Shown here: positions 15,068 through 29,074 of the stretch, piece by piece
Numbering within the stretch: the stretch's first letter is position 1
How the letters are laid out: each line of letters opens with the position of its first letter
NCBI GenBank assembly: GCA_963853835.1
Contig: OY970821.1
Coordinates: 56,500,640 to 56,564,639, forward strand
Reading direction: 5' to 3'
Length of the DNA stretch: 64,000 nt
Source of the DNA: Calendula officinalis
Lineage: Eukaryota; Streptophyta; Magnoliopsida; Asterales; Asteraceae
The notes under the pieces: model-generated
What the model saw: the letters and a program-made list of their open reading frames with translations, nothing else
Told to the model about the DNA's origin: nothing
The model's database searches: none
Translations under genes and position numbers: made by a program

Positions 15068-18000
15068 TGGACACCTATTACTTGTAAAATGCATATTTGT
15101 ATGGTACTGGTCAAGGTTACTAGTTAAAATGGTTCATGGGCCATCAGTATCAGTTATGGACATCCAGTGGTTATAATCGTTCAAGAACCATGCTTATGGG
15201 TTATGGACACCTATTACTTGTAAAATGTATATCTGTAGGCTATTGGACATGGCTAGTAGTTATAATGGTTCAAGGGCCATCAGTATCAGTCATGGACATC
15301 TAGTGGTTATAATGATTCAAGGACCATGGTTATGGGTTAGGGACACCTATTACTTGTAAAATGGATATCTATAGGCTATTGGTCAAGGCTAGTAGTCATA
15401 ATGGTTCAAGGGCCATCAGTGTCAGTTATGGACATCTAGTGGTTATAATGGTTCGACGATGATTGTTTTGGGTAATGGACACCTATTACTTGTAAAATGG
15501 TTATCTATAGGCTATTGGTCATGGCTAGTAGTTATAATGGTTCAAGGGCCATCGATATGAGTTATGGACATGTAGTGGTTATAATGGTTCAATGGCCTTG
15601 GTTTTGGGTTATGGACACCTATTACTTGTAAAATGTATATCTATAGGCTATTGGTCATGGCTAGTAGTTATAATGGTTCAAGGGCCATCGGTATCAGTTA
15701 TTGACATCTAGTTGTTATAATGGTTCAAGAACCATGGTTATGGGTTATGGACACCTATTACTTGTAAAATGGATATCTATAGGCTATTGGTCATGGCTAG
15801 TAGTTATAATGGTTCAAGGGCCATCGATATAAGTTATGGACATGTAGTGGTTATAACGGTTCACTGGCCTTGGTTATGGGTTAAGGACACCTATTACTTG
15901 TAAAATCGATATCTATAGGCTATTGGTCATGGCTACTAGTTATAATGGTTCAAGGGCCATCAATATCAGTTATGGACATCTAGTGGTTATCATGGTTCAA
16001 GAACCATGGTTATGGGTTATGGACACCTATTACTTGTAAAATGGATATCTGTAGGCTATTGGACATGGCTAGTAGTAATAATGGTTCAAGCGCCATCAGT
16101 ATCAGTTATGGACATCTAGTGGTTAAAATGATTCAATGACCATGGTTATGGGTTATGGACACCTATTACTTGTAAAATGGATATCTATAGGCTATTGGTC
16201 ATGGCTAGTAGTTATAATGGTTCAAGGCCCATCGGTATCAGTAATGGAAATCTAGTGGTTATAATGGTTCAGGGACGATTGTTATGCGCAATGGACACCT
16301 ATTACTTTTAAAATGGATATCTATAGGTCATGGCTAGTAGTTATAATGGTTCAAGGGCCATCGATATGAGTTATGGGCATGTAGTGGTTATAATGGTTCA
16401 ATGGCCTTGGTTATGGGTTGTGGACACCTATTACTTCTAAAATGTATATTTATAGGCTATCGGTCATGGCTAGTAGTTATAATGGTTCAAGGTCCATCAG
16501 TATCAGTTATGGACATCTAGTTGTTATAATGGTTCAAGGACCATGGTTATAGGTTATGGACACCTATTACTTGTAAAATGGATATCTATAGACTATTGGT
16601 CATGGCTAGTAGTTATAATGGTTCAGGGGCCATCGATATGAGTTATGGACATGTAGTGGTTATAATGGTTCACTGGCCTTGGTTATGGGTTATGGACACC
16701 TATTACTTGTAAAATGGATATCTGTAGGGTACTGGTCAAGGTCACTGATTCAAATGGTTCACTGGCCATCAGTATCAGTTATGGACATCTAGTGGTTATA
16801 ATGGTTCAAGAACCATGGTTATGGGTTATGGACACCTATTACTTGTAAAATGGATATTTGTAGGCTATTGGACATGGCTAGTAGTTATAATGGTACAAGG
16901 GCCATCGATATGAGTTATGGACATGTAGTGATTATAATGGTTCATTGGCCTTGGTTATGGGTTATGGACATCTATTACTTGTAAAATGGATAGCTATTGG
17001 CTACTGGTCATGGTTACTAGTTATAATGGTTCATGGGCCATCAGTATCAGTTATGGACACCTAGTGGTTATAATGGCTCAAGAACCATGGTTATGGGTTA
17101 TGGACACCTATTACTTGTAAAATGTATATCTGTGGGCTATTGGACATGGCTAGTAGTTATAATGGTTCAAGGGCCATCAGTATCAGTTATGGACATCTAG
17201 TGGTTATAATGATTCAAGGACCATGGTTATGGGTTATGGACACCTATTACTTGTAAAATGGATATCTATAGGCTATTGGTCATGGCTAGTAGTTATAATG
17301 GTTCAAGGCCCATCTGTATCAGTTATGGAAATCTAGTGGCTATAATGGTTCAGGGACGATTGTTATGCGCAATGGACACCTATTACTTTTAAAATGGATA
17401 TCTATAGGCTATTGGTCATGGCTAGTAGTTATAATGGTTCAAGGGCCATCGATATGAGTTATGGACATGTAGTGGTTATAATGGTTCAATGGCCTTGGTT
17501 ATGGGTTATGGGTTATGGACAACTATTAACTGTAAAATGTATATTTATAGGCTATCGGTCATGGCTAGTAGTTATAATGGTTCAAGGACCATGGTTATGG
17601 GTTATGGACACCTATTACTTGTAAAATGGATATCTATAGACTATTGGTCATGGCTAGTAGTTATAATGGTTCAGGGGCCATCGATATGAGTTATGGACAT
17701 GTAGTGGTTATAATGGTTCACTGGCCTTGGTTATGGGTTATGGTCACCTATTACTTGTAAAATGCATATTTGTATGGTACTGGTCAAGGTTACTAGTTAA
17801 AATGGTTCATGGGCCATCAGTATCAGTTATGGACATCTAGTGGTTATAATCGTTCAAGAACCATGCTTATGGGTTATGGACACCTATTACTTGTAAAATG
17901 TATATCTGTAGGCTATTGGACATGGCTAGTAGTTATAATGGTTCAAGGGCCATCAGTATCAGTCATGGACATCTAGTGGTTATAATGATTCAAGGACCAT

Positions 18001-21000
18001 GGTTATGGGTTATGGACACCTATTACTTGTAAAATGGATATCTATAGGCTATTGGTCAAGGCTAGTAGTCATAATGATTCAAGGGCCATCAGTGTCAGTT
18101 ATGGACATCTAGTGGTTATAATGGTTCGACGATGATTGTTATGGGTAATGGACACCTATTACATGTAAAATGGTTATCTATAGGCTATTGGTCATGACTA
18201 GTGGTTATAATGGTTCAAGTGCCATCGATATGAGTTATGGACATGTAGTGGTTATAATGGTTCAATGGCCTTGGTTTTGGGTTATGGACACCTATTACTT
18301 GTAAAATGTATATCTATAGGCTATTGGTCATGGCTAGTAGTTATAATGGTTCAAGGGCCATCGGTATCAGTTATTGACATCTAGTTGTTATAATGGTTCA
18401 AGAACCATGGTTATGGGTTATGGACACCTATTACTTGTAAAATGGATATCTATAGGCTATTGGTCATGGCTAGTAGTTATAATGGTTCAAGGGCCATCGA
18501 TATAAGTTATGGACATGTAGTGGTTATAACGGTTCACTGGCCTTGGTTATGGGTTAAGGACACCTATTACTTGTAAAATCGATATCTATAGGCTATTGGT
18601 CATGGCTACTAGTTATAATGGTTCAAGGGCCATCAGTATCAGTTATGGACATCTAGTGGTTATCATGGTTCAAGAACCATGGTTATGGGTTATGGACACC
18701 TATTACTTGTAAAATGGATATCTGTAGGCTATTGGACATGGCTAGTAGTTATAATGGTTCAAGCGCCATCGATATCAGTTATGGACATCTAGTGGTTAAA
18801 ATGATTCAATGACCATGGTTATGGGTTATGGACACCTATTACTTGTAAAATGGATATCTATAGGCTATTGGTCATGGCTAGTAGTTATAATGGTTCAAGG
18901 CCCATCGGTATCAGTAATGGAAATCGAGTGGTTATAATGGTTCAGGGACGGTTGTTATGCGCAATGGACACCTATTACTTTTAAAATGGATATCTATAGG
19001 CTATTGGTCATGGCTAGTAGTTATAATGGTTCAAGGGCCATCGATATGAGTTATGGGCATGTAGTGGTTATAATGGTTCAATGGCCTTGGTTATGGGTTG
19101 TGGACACCTATTACTTGTAAAATGTATATTTATAGGCTATCGGTCATGGCTAGTAGTAATAATGGTTCAAGGGCCATCAGTATCAGTTATGGACATCTAG
19201 TTGTTATAATGGTTCAAGGACCATGGTTATAGGTTATGGACACCTATTACTTGTAAAATGGATATCTATAGACTATTGGTCATGGCTAGTAGTTATAATG
19301 GTTCAGGGGCCATCGATATGAGTTATGGACATGTAGTGGTTATAATGGTTCACTGGCCTTGGTTATGGGTTATGGACACCTATTACTTGTAAAATGGATA
19401 TCTGTAGGGTACTGGTCAAGGTCACTAGTTAAAATGGTTCACTGGCCATCAGTCTCAGTTATGGACATCTAGTGGTTATAATGGTTCAAGAACCATGGTT
19501 ATGGGTTATGGACACCTATTACTTGTAAAATGGATATTTGTAGGCTATTGGACATGGTAGTAGTTATAATGGTACAAGGGCCATCGATATGAGTTATGGA
19601 CATGTAGTGATTATAATGGTTCATTGGCCTTGGTTATGGGTTATGGACATCTATTACTTGTAAAATGGATAGCTATTGGCTACTGGTCATGGTTACTAGT
19701 TATAATGGTTCATGGGCCAACAGTATCAGTTATGGACACCTAGTGGTTATAATGGCTCAAGAACCATGGTTATGGGTTATGGACACCTATTACTTGTAAA
19801 ATGTATATCTGTAGGCTATTGGACATGGCTAGTAGTTATAATGGTTCAAGGGCCATCAGTATCAGTTATGGACATCTAGTGGTTATAATGATTCAAGGAC
19901 CGTGGTTATGGGTTATGGACACCTATTACTTGTAAAATGGATATCTATAGACTATTGGTCATGGCTAGTAGTTATAATGGTTCAGGGGCCATCGATATGA
20001 GTTATGGACATGTAGTGGTTATAATGGTTCACTGGCCTTGGTTATGGGTTATGGACACCTATTACTTGTAAAATGCATATTTGTATGGTACTGGTCAAGG
20101 TTACTAGTTAAAATGGTTCATGGGCCATCAGTATCAGTTATGGACATCTAGTGGTTATAATCGTTCAAGAACCATGCTTATGGGTTATGGACACCTATTA
20201 CTTGTACAATGTATATCTGTAGGCTATTGGACATGGCTAGTAGTTATAATGGTTCAAGGGCCATCAGTATCAGTCATGGACATCTAGTGGTTATAATGAT
20301 TCAAGGACCATGGTTATGGGTTATGGACACCTATTACTTGTAAAATGGATATCTATAGGCTATTGGTCAAGGCTAGTAGTCATAATGATTCAAGGGCCAT
20401 CAGTGTCAGTTATGGACATCTAGTGGTTATAATGGTTCGACGATGATTGTTATGGGTAATGGACACCTATTACTTGTAAAATGGTTATCTATAGGCTATT
20501 GGTCATGGCTAGTGGTTATAATGGTTCAAGGGCCATCGATATGAGTTATGGACATGTAGTGGTTATAATGGTTCAATGGCCTTGGTTTTGGGTTATGGAC
20601 ACCTATTACTTGTAAAATGTATATCTATAGGCTATTGGTCATGGCTAGTAGTTATAATGATTCAAGGGCCATCGGTATCAGTTATTGACATCTAGTTGTT
20701 ATAATGGTTCAAGAACCATGGTTATGGGTTATGGACACCTATTACTTGTAAAATGGATATCTATAGGCTATTGGTCATGGCTAGTAGTTATAATGGTTCA
20801 AGGGCCATCGATATAAGTTATGGACATGTAGTGGTTATAACGGTTCACTGGCCTTGGTTATGGGTTAAGGACACCTATTACTTGTAAAATCGATATCTAT
20901 AGGCTATTGGTCATGGCTACTAGTTATAATGGTTCAAGGGCCATCAGTATCAGTTATGGACATCTAGTGGTTATCATGGTTCAAGAACCATGGTTATGGG

Positions 21001-24000
21001 TTATGGACACCTATTACTTGTAAAATGGATATCTGTAGGCTATTGGACATGGCTAGTAGTTATAATGGTTCAAGCGCCATCAGTATCAGTTATGGACATC
21101 TAGTGGTTAAAATGATTCAATGACCATGGTTATGGGTTATGGACACCTATTACTTGTAAAATGGATATCTATAGGCTATTGGTCATGGCTAGTAGTTATA
21201 ATGGTTCAAGGCCCATCGGTATCAGTAATGGAAATCGAGTGGTTATAATGGTTCAGGGACGGTTGTTATGCGCAATGGACACCTATTACTTTTAAAATGG
21301 ATATCTATAGGCTATTGGTCATGGCTAGTAGTTATAATGGTTCAAGGGCCATCGATATGAGTTATGGGCATGTAGTGGTTATAATGGTTCAATGGCCTTG
21401 GTTATGGGTTGTGGACACCTATTACTTGTAAAATGTATATTTATAGGCTATCGGTCATGGCTAGTAGTAATAATGGTTCAAGGGCCATCAGTATCAGTTA
21501 TGGACATCTAGTTGTTATAATGGTTCAAGGACCATGGTTATAGGTTATGGACACCTATTACTTGTAAAATGGATATCTATAGACTATTGGTCATGGCTAG
21601 TAGTTATAATGGTTCAGGGGCCATCGATATGAGTTATGGACATGTAGTGGTTATAATGGTTCACTGGCCTTGGTTATGGGTTATGGACACCTATTACTTG
21701 TAAAATGCATATTTGTATGGTACTGGTCAAGGTTACTAGTTAAAATGGTTCATGGGCCATCAGTATCAGTTATGGACATCTAGTGGTTATAATCGTTCAA
21801 GAACCATGCTTATGGGTTATGGACACCTATTACTTGTAAAATGTATATCTGTAGGCTATTGGACATGGCTAGTAGTTATAATGGTTCAAGGGCCATCAGT
21901 ATCAGTCATGGACATCTAGTGGTTATAATGATTCAAGGACCATGGTTATGGGTTATGGACACCTATTACTTGTAAAATGGATATCTATAGGCTATTGGTC
22001 AAGGCTAGTAGTCATAATGATTCAAGGGCCATCAGTGTCAGTTATGGACATCTAGTGGTTATAATGGTTCGACGATGATTGTTATGGGTAATGGACACCT
22101 ATTACTTGTAAAATGGTTATCTATAGGCTATTGGTCATGGCTAGTGGTTATAATGGTTCAAGGGCCATCGATATGAGTTATGGACATGTAGTGGTTATAA
22201 TGGTTCAATGGCCTTGGTTTTGGGTTATGGACACCTATTACTTGTAAAATGTATATCTATAGGCTATTGGTCATGGCTAGTAGTTATAATGGTTCAAGGG
22301 CCATCGGTATCAGTTATTGACATCTAGTTGTTATAATGGTTCAAGAACCATGGTTATGGGTTATGGACACCTATTACTTGTAAAATGGATATCTATAGGC
22401 TATTGGTCATGGCTAGTAGTTATAATGGTTCAAGGGCCATCGATATAAGTTATGGACATGTAGTGGTTATAACGGTTCACTGGCCTTGGTTATGGGTTAA
22501 GGACACCTATTACTTGTAAAATCGATATCTATAGGCTATTGGTCATGGCTACTAGTTATAATGGTTCAAGGGCCATCAGTATCAGTTATGGACATCTAGT
22601 GGTTATCATGGTTCAAGAACCATGGTTATGGGTTATGGACACCTATTACTTGTAAAATGGATATCTGTAGGCTATTGGACATGGCTAGTAGTTATAATGG
22701 TTCAAGCGCCATCAGTATCAGTTATGGACATCTAGTGGTTAAAATGATTCAATGACCATGGTTATGGGTTATGGACACCTATTACTTGTAAAATGGATAT
22801 CTATAGGCTATTGGTCATGGCTAGTAGTTATAATGGTTCAAGGCCCATCGGTATCAGTAATGGAAATCGAGTGGTTATAATGGTTCAGGGACGGTTGTTA
22901 TGCGCAATGGACACCTATTACTTTTAAAATGGATATCTATAGGCTATTGGTCATGGCTAGTAGTTATAATGGTTCAAGGGCCATCGATATGAGTTATGGG
23001 CATGTAGTGGTTATAATGGTTCAATGGCCTTGGTTATGGGTTGTGGACACCTATTACTTGTAAAATGTATATTTATAGGCTATCGGTCATGGCTAGTAGT
23101 AATAATGGTTCAAGGGCCATCAGTATCAGTTATGGACATCTAGTTGTTATAATGGTTCAAGGACCATGGTTATAGGTTATGGACACCTATTACTTGTAAA
23201 ATGGATATCTATAGACTATTGGTCATGGCTAGTAGTTATAATGGTTCAGGGGCCATCGATATGAGTTATGGACATGTAGTGGTTATAATGGTTCACTGGC
23301 CTTGGTTATGGGTTATGGACACCTATTACTTGTAAAATGGATATCTGTAGGGTACTGGTCAAGGTCACTAGTTAAAATGGTTCACTGGCCATCAGTCTCA
23401 GTTATGGACATCTAGTGGTTATAATGGTTCAAGAACCATGGTTATGGGTTATGGACACCTATTACTTGTAAAATGGATATTTGTAGGCTATTGGACATGG
23501 TAGTAGTTATAATGGTACAAGGGCCATCAATATGAGTTATGGACATGTAGTGATTATAATGGTTCATTGGCCTTGGTTATGAGTTATGGACATCTATTAC
23601 TTGTAAAATGGATAGCTATTGGCTACTGGTCATGGTTACTAGTTATAATGGTTCATGGGCCAACAGTATCAGTTATGGACACCTAGTGGTTATAATGGCT
23701 CAAGAACCATGGTTATGGGTTATGGACACCTATTACTTGTAAAATGTATATCTGTAGGCTATTGGACATGGCTAGTAGTTATAATGGTTCAAGGGCCATC
23801 AGTATCAGTTATGGACATCTAGTGGTTATAATGATTCAAGGACCGTGGTTATGGGTTATGGACACCTATTACTTGTAAAATGGATATCTGTAGTCTATTG
23901 GACATGGCTAGTAGTTATAATGGTTCAAGGGCCATCAGTATCAGTTATGGACATCTAGTGGTTATAATGATTCAAGGACCATGGTTATGGGTTATGGACA

Positions 24001-25441
24001 CCTATTACTTGTAAAATGGATATCTATAGGCTATTGGTCATGGCTAGTAGTTATAATGGTTCAAGGGCCATCGATATGAGTTATGGACATGTAGTGGTTA
24101 TAATGGTTCACTGGCCTTGGTTATGGGTTATGGACACCTATTACTTGTAAAATGGATATCTGTAGGCTATTGGTCATGGCTAGTAGTTATAATGGTTCAA
24201 GGACCATCAGTATCAGTTATGGACAACTACTGGTTATAATGATTCAAGGACCATGGTTATGGGTTATGGACACCTATTACTTGTAAAATGGATATCTATA
24301 GGATATTTGTCAAGGCTAGTAGTTATAATGATTCAAGGGCCATCAGTGTCAGTTATGGACATCTAGTGGTTATAATGGTTCGACGACGATTGTTATGGGT
24401 AATGGACACCTATTACTTGTAAAATGGTTATCTATAGGCTATTGTTCATGGCTAGTAGTTATAATGGTTCAAGGGCCATCGATATGAGTTATGGACATGT
24501 AGTGGTTATAGTGGTTCAATGGCCTTGGTTGTGGGTTATGGACACCTATTACTTGTAAAATGTATATCTATAGGCTATTGGTCATGGCTAGTAGTTATAA
24601 TGGTTCTTGCCATCAGTATCAGTTATGGACATCTAGTTGTTATAATGGTTCAAGGACCATGGTTATGGGTTATGGACACCTATTACTTGTAAAATGGATA
24701 TCTATAGGCTATTGGTCATGGCTAGTAGTTATAATGGTTTAAGGGCCATCGATATGAGTTATGGACATCTAGTGGTTATCATGGTTCAAGAACCATGGTT
24801 ATGGGTTATGGACACCTAGTACATGTAAAACGGATATCTGGAGGCTATTGGACATGGCTAGTAGTTATAATGGTTCAACGACCATCAGTATCAGTTATGG
24901 ACATCTAGTGGTTATAATGATTCAAGGACCGTGGTTATGGGTTATGGACACCTATTACTTGTAAAATGGATATCTATAGGCTATTGGTCATGGCTAGTAG
25001 TTATAATGGTTCAAGGGCCATCGGTATCAGTTATGGAAATCTAGTGGTTATAATGGTTCAGGGACGATTGTTATGCGTAATGGACGCCTATTACTTTTAA
25101 AATGGATATCTATAGGCTATTGGTCATGGCTAGTAGTTATAATGGTTCAAGGGCCATCGATATGAGTTATGGACATGTAGTGGTTATAATGGTTCAATGG
25201 CCTTGGTTATGGGTTATGGACACCTATTAACTGTAAAATGTATATTTATAGGCTATCGGTCATGGCTAGTAGTTATAATGGTTCAAGGACCATGGTTATG
25301 GGTTATGGACACCTATTACTTGTAAAATGGATATCTATAGACTATTGGTCATGGCTAGTAGTTATAATGGTTCAGGGGCCATCGATATGAGTTATGGACA
25401 TGTAGTGGTTATAATGGTTCACTGGCCTTGGTTATGGGTTA
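15068..25441. repeat. Variant-length satellite 1 higher-order repeats
   Basis: Units begin at 15068, 17741, 20052 and 21684, giving lengths of 2673, 2311, 1632 and 3758 bp. The marker GGACGGTTGTTATGCGC occurs near 18945, 21256 and 22888, spaced 2311 and 1632 bp. The difference between the 2311-bp and 1632-bp units is a block of five monomers (19373-20051) that reappears after 23316. Whole-monomer insertion or deletion therefore explains the lengths, as expected from unequal exchange. Confidence 0.82.
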
Positions 25442-28400
25442 TGGACACCTATTACTTGTAAAATGCATATTTGTATGGTACTGGTCAAGGTTACTAGTTA
25501 AAATGGTTCATGGGCCATCAGTATCAGTTATGGACATCTAGTGGTTATAATCGTTCAAGAACCATGCTTATGGGTTATGGACACCTATTACTTGTAAAAT
25601 GTATATCTGTAGGCTATTGGACATGGCTAGTAGTTATAATGGTTCAAGGGCCATCAGTATCAGTCATGGACATCTAGTGGTTATAATGATTCAAGGACCA
25701 TGGTTATGGGTTATGGACACCTATTACTTGTAAAATGGATATCTATAGGCTATTGGTCAAGGCTAGTAGTTATAATGGTTCAAGGGCCATCAGTGTCAGT
25801 TATGGACATCTAGTGGTTATAATGGTTCGACGATGATTGTTATGGGTAATGGACACCTATTACTTGTAAAATGGTTATCTATAGGCTATTGGTCATGGCT
25901 AGTAGTTACAATGGTTCAAGGGCCATCGATATGAGTTATGGACATGTAGTGGTTATAATGGTTCAATGGCCTTGGTTTTGGGTTATGGACACCTATTACT
26001 TGTAAAATGTATATCTATAGGCTATTGGTCATGGCTAGTAGTTATAATGGTTCAAGGGCCATCGGTATCAGTTATTGACATCTAGTTGTTATAATTGTTC
26101 AAGAACCATGGTTATGGGTTATGGACACCTATTACTTGTAAAATGGATATCTATAGGCTATTGGTCATGGCTAGTAGTTATAATGGTTCAAGGGCCATCG
26201 ATATATGTTATGGACATGTAGTGGTTATAACGGTTCACTTGCCTTGGTTATGGGTTAAGGACACCTATTACTTGTAAAATCGATATCTATAGGCTATTGG
26301 TCATGGCTACTAGTTATGATGGTTCAAGGGCCATCGATATCAGTTATGGACATCTAGTGGTTATCATGGTTCAAGAACCATGGTTATGGGTTATGGACAC
26401 CTATTACTTGTAAAATGGATATCTGTAGGCTATTGGACATGGCTAGTAGTTATAATGGTTCAAGCGCCATCAGTATCAGTTATGGACATCTAGTGGTTAA
26501 AATGATTCAATGACCATGGTTATGGGTTATGGACACCTATTACTTGTAAAATGGATATCTATAGGCTATTGGTCATGGCTAGTAGTTATAATGGTTCAAG
26601 GCGCATCGGTATCAGTTATGGAAATCTAGTGGTTATAGTGGTTCAGGGACGATTGTTATGCGCAATGGACACCTATTAATTTTAAAATGGATATCTATAG
26701 GCTATTGGTCATGGCTAGTAGTTATAATGGTTCAAGGGCCATCGATATGAGTTATGGACATGTAGTGGTTACAATGGTTCAATGGCCTTGGTTATGGGTT
26801 GCGGACACCTAACTTGTAAAATGTATATTTATAGGCTATCGGTCATGGCTAGTAGTTATAATGGTTCATGGGCCATCAGTATCAGTTATGGACATCTAGT
26901 GGTTATAATCGTTCAAGAACCATGCTTATGGGTTATGGACACCTATTACTTGTAAAATGGATATCTATAGACTATTGGTCATGGCTAGTAGTTATAATGG
27001 TTCAGGGGCCATCGATATGAGTTATGGACATGTAGTGGTTATAATGGTTCACTGGCCTTGGTTATGGGTTATGGACATCTATTACTTGTAAAATGGATAT
27101 CTATTGGCTACTGGTCATGGTTACTAGTTAAAATGGTTCATGGGCCATCCGTATCAGTTATGGACATCTAGTGGTTATAATGGCACAAGAACCATGGTTA
27201 TGGGTTATGGACACCTATTACTTGTAAAATGGATATCTGTAGGCTATTGGACATGGCTAGTAGTTATAATGGTTCAAGGGCCATCAGTATCAGTTATGGA
27301 CATCTAGTGGTTATAATGATTCAAGGACCATGGTTATGGGTTATGGACACCTATTACTTGTAAAATGGATATCTATAGGCTATTGGTCATGGCTAGTAGT
27401 TATAATGGTTCAAGGGCCATCGATATGAGTTATGGACATGTAGTGGTTATAATGGTTCACTGGCCTTGGTTATGGGTTATGGACACCTATTACTTGTAAA
27501 ATGGATATTTATAGGCTATTGGTCATGGCTAGTAGTTATAATGGTTCAAGGACCATCAGTATCAGTTATGGACAACTACTGGTTATAATGGTTCAAGGAC
27601 CATGGTTATGGGTTATGGACACCTATTACTTGTAAAATGGATATCTATAGGCTATTGGTCATGGCTAGTAGTTATAATGGTTCAAGGGCCATCGATATGA
27701 GTTATGGACATGTAGTGGTTATAATGGTTCACTGGCCTTGGTTATGGGTTATGGACACCTATTACTTGTAAAATGGATATCTATAGGCACTGGTCATGGT
27801 TACTAGTTATAATGGTTCATGGGCCATCAGTATCAGTTATGGACATCTAGTGGTTATAATGGTTCAAGAACCATGGTTATGGGTTATGGACACCTATTAC
27901 TTGTAAAATGTATATCTGTAGGCTATTGGACATGGCTAGTAGTTATAATGGTTCAAGGGCCATCAGTATCAGTTATGGACATCTAGTGGTTATCATAATT
28001 CAAGGACCATGATTATGGGTTATGGACACCTATTACTTGTAAAATGGATATCTGTAGGCTATTGGACATGGCTAGTAGTTATAATGGTTCAAGGGCCATC
28101 AGTATCAGTTATGGACATCTAGTGGTTATAATGATTCAAGGACCATGGTTATGGGTTATGGACACCTATTACTTGTAAAATGGATATCTATAGGCTATTG
28201 GTCATGGCTAGTAGTTATAATGGTTCAAGGGCCATCGATATGAGTTATGGACATGTAGTGGTTATAATGGTTCACTGGCCATGGTTATGGGTTATGGACA
28301 CCTATTACTTGTAAAATGGATATTTATAGGCTATTGGTCATGGCTAGTAGTTATAATGGTTCAAGGACCATCAGTATCAGTTATGGACAACTACTGGTTA

Positions 28401-28832
28401 TAATGGTTCAAGGACCATGGTTATGGGTTATGGACACCTATTACTTGTAAAATGGATATCTATAGGCTATTGGTCATGGCTAGTAGTTATAATGGTTCAA
28501 GGGCCATCGATATGAGTTATGGACATATAGTGGTTATAATGGTTCACTGGCCTTGGTTATGGGTTATGGACACCTATTACTTGTAAAATGGATATCTATA
28601 GGCACTGGTCATGGTTACTAGTTATAATGGTTCATGGGCCATCAGTATCAGTTATGGACATCTAGTGGTTATAATGGTTCAAGAACCATGGTTATGGGTT
28701 ATGGACACCTATTACTTGTAAAATGTATATCTGTAGGCTATTGGACTTGGCTAGTAGTTATAATGGTTCAAGGGCCATCAGTATCAGTTATGGACATCTA
28801 GTGGTTATAATGATTCAAGGACCATGGTTATG

Positions 28833-28836
<4 letters not shown>
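25442..28836. repeat. Satellite 1, less ordered section left of the LINE
   Basis: Monomers keep the 136-bp period, but long diagnostic higher-order units fade. From about 27060 a shorter pattern of around 0.8 kb appears: the monomer with GGACAACTACTGG recurs near 27570 and 28386. The same monomer types continue to the right of the LINE, so the LINE split one continuous local domain. Confidence 0.75.
28821..28836. repeat. LINE target-site duplication, left copy
   Basis: ACCATGGTTATGGGTT lies here directly before the poly(T) and is repeated exactly at 34901-34916 on the other side of the element. It is satellite 1 sequence, so the duplicated target is itself part of the repeat unit. The last two T residues merge with the poly(T), so the boundary is certain to within about two bases. 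Confidence 0.9.

Positions 28837-28872
<36 letters not shown>
28837..28872 (-). other. Poly(A) tail of the LINE
   Basis: An unbroken run of T on the plus strand follows the 16-bp target duplication and is the genomic copy of the transcript's poly(A) tail. Thirty-six T residues are assigned to the tail after giving two to the duplication. A homopolymer this long is easily miscounted in sequencing, so the exact length is uncertain. Confidence 0.93.
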
Positions 28873-28873
<1 letters not shown>

Positions 28874-29074
28874 GGTAAAGGTTACCCTGGCTAAAATATA
28901 TTAATCACAAAAAAAAGTACATAGGAATGTGGCAGAAAACCACATTAACCTCAAGCAAAGAGCTTGACACCCACAAAGACTAGCCCTAAGAAACAAATTC
29001 AAAGAACAGACAAAGAAACAAGATAAAGCCCCAATAAGACTACTAACACAAGCTACCCACTAACCAGACACAAG
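28873..29074 (-). other. LINE 3' UTR
   Basis: About 200 bp lie between the ORF2 stop and the poly(A) tail. Read on the minus strand it ends in AGCCAGGGTAACCTTTACCC just before the A run. In the L1-like group the 3' end of the RNA is what the ORF2 protein uses to start reverse transcription. An internal A-rich stretch (28908-28916 on the plus strand) is visible; no ORF or clear hairpin was seen. Confidence 0.7.

Larger units (their letters stand above)
1..28836. repeat. Satellite 1, left arm (136-bp tandem array)
   Basis: The period is 136 bp: the anchor TGGACACCTATTACTTG recurs at 1, 137, 273 and 409 and so on through the array. Each monomer has three parts: subunit A (47 bp, starts CTAGTAGTTATAATGG), subunit B (47 bp, starts CTAGTGGTTATAATGG) and subunit C (about 42 bp, starts CTATTACTTGTAAAATGG). 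A and B are clearly related and C more weakly, so the monomer seems to be an ancient triplication of a unit of about 45 bp. Monomers differ at a few diagnostic positions that recur in order, giving higher-order repeats. Some monomers are only about 89 bp because one subunit is missing. The plus strand is G/T-rich and poor in C. I do not recognise the family. A centromeric, pericentromeric or subtelomeric location is possible but cannot be decided from the sequence. Confidence 0.97.

Noticed and set aside
28837..28872. Poly(T) run as an assembly artefact or gap filler
   Set aside because: It sits exactly between a 16-bp target duplication and the 3' end of a LINE, where a poly(A) tail is expected.
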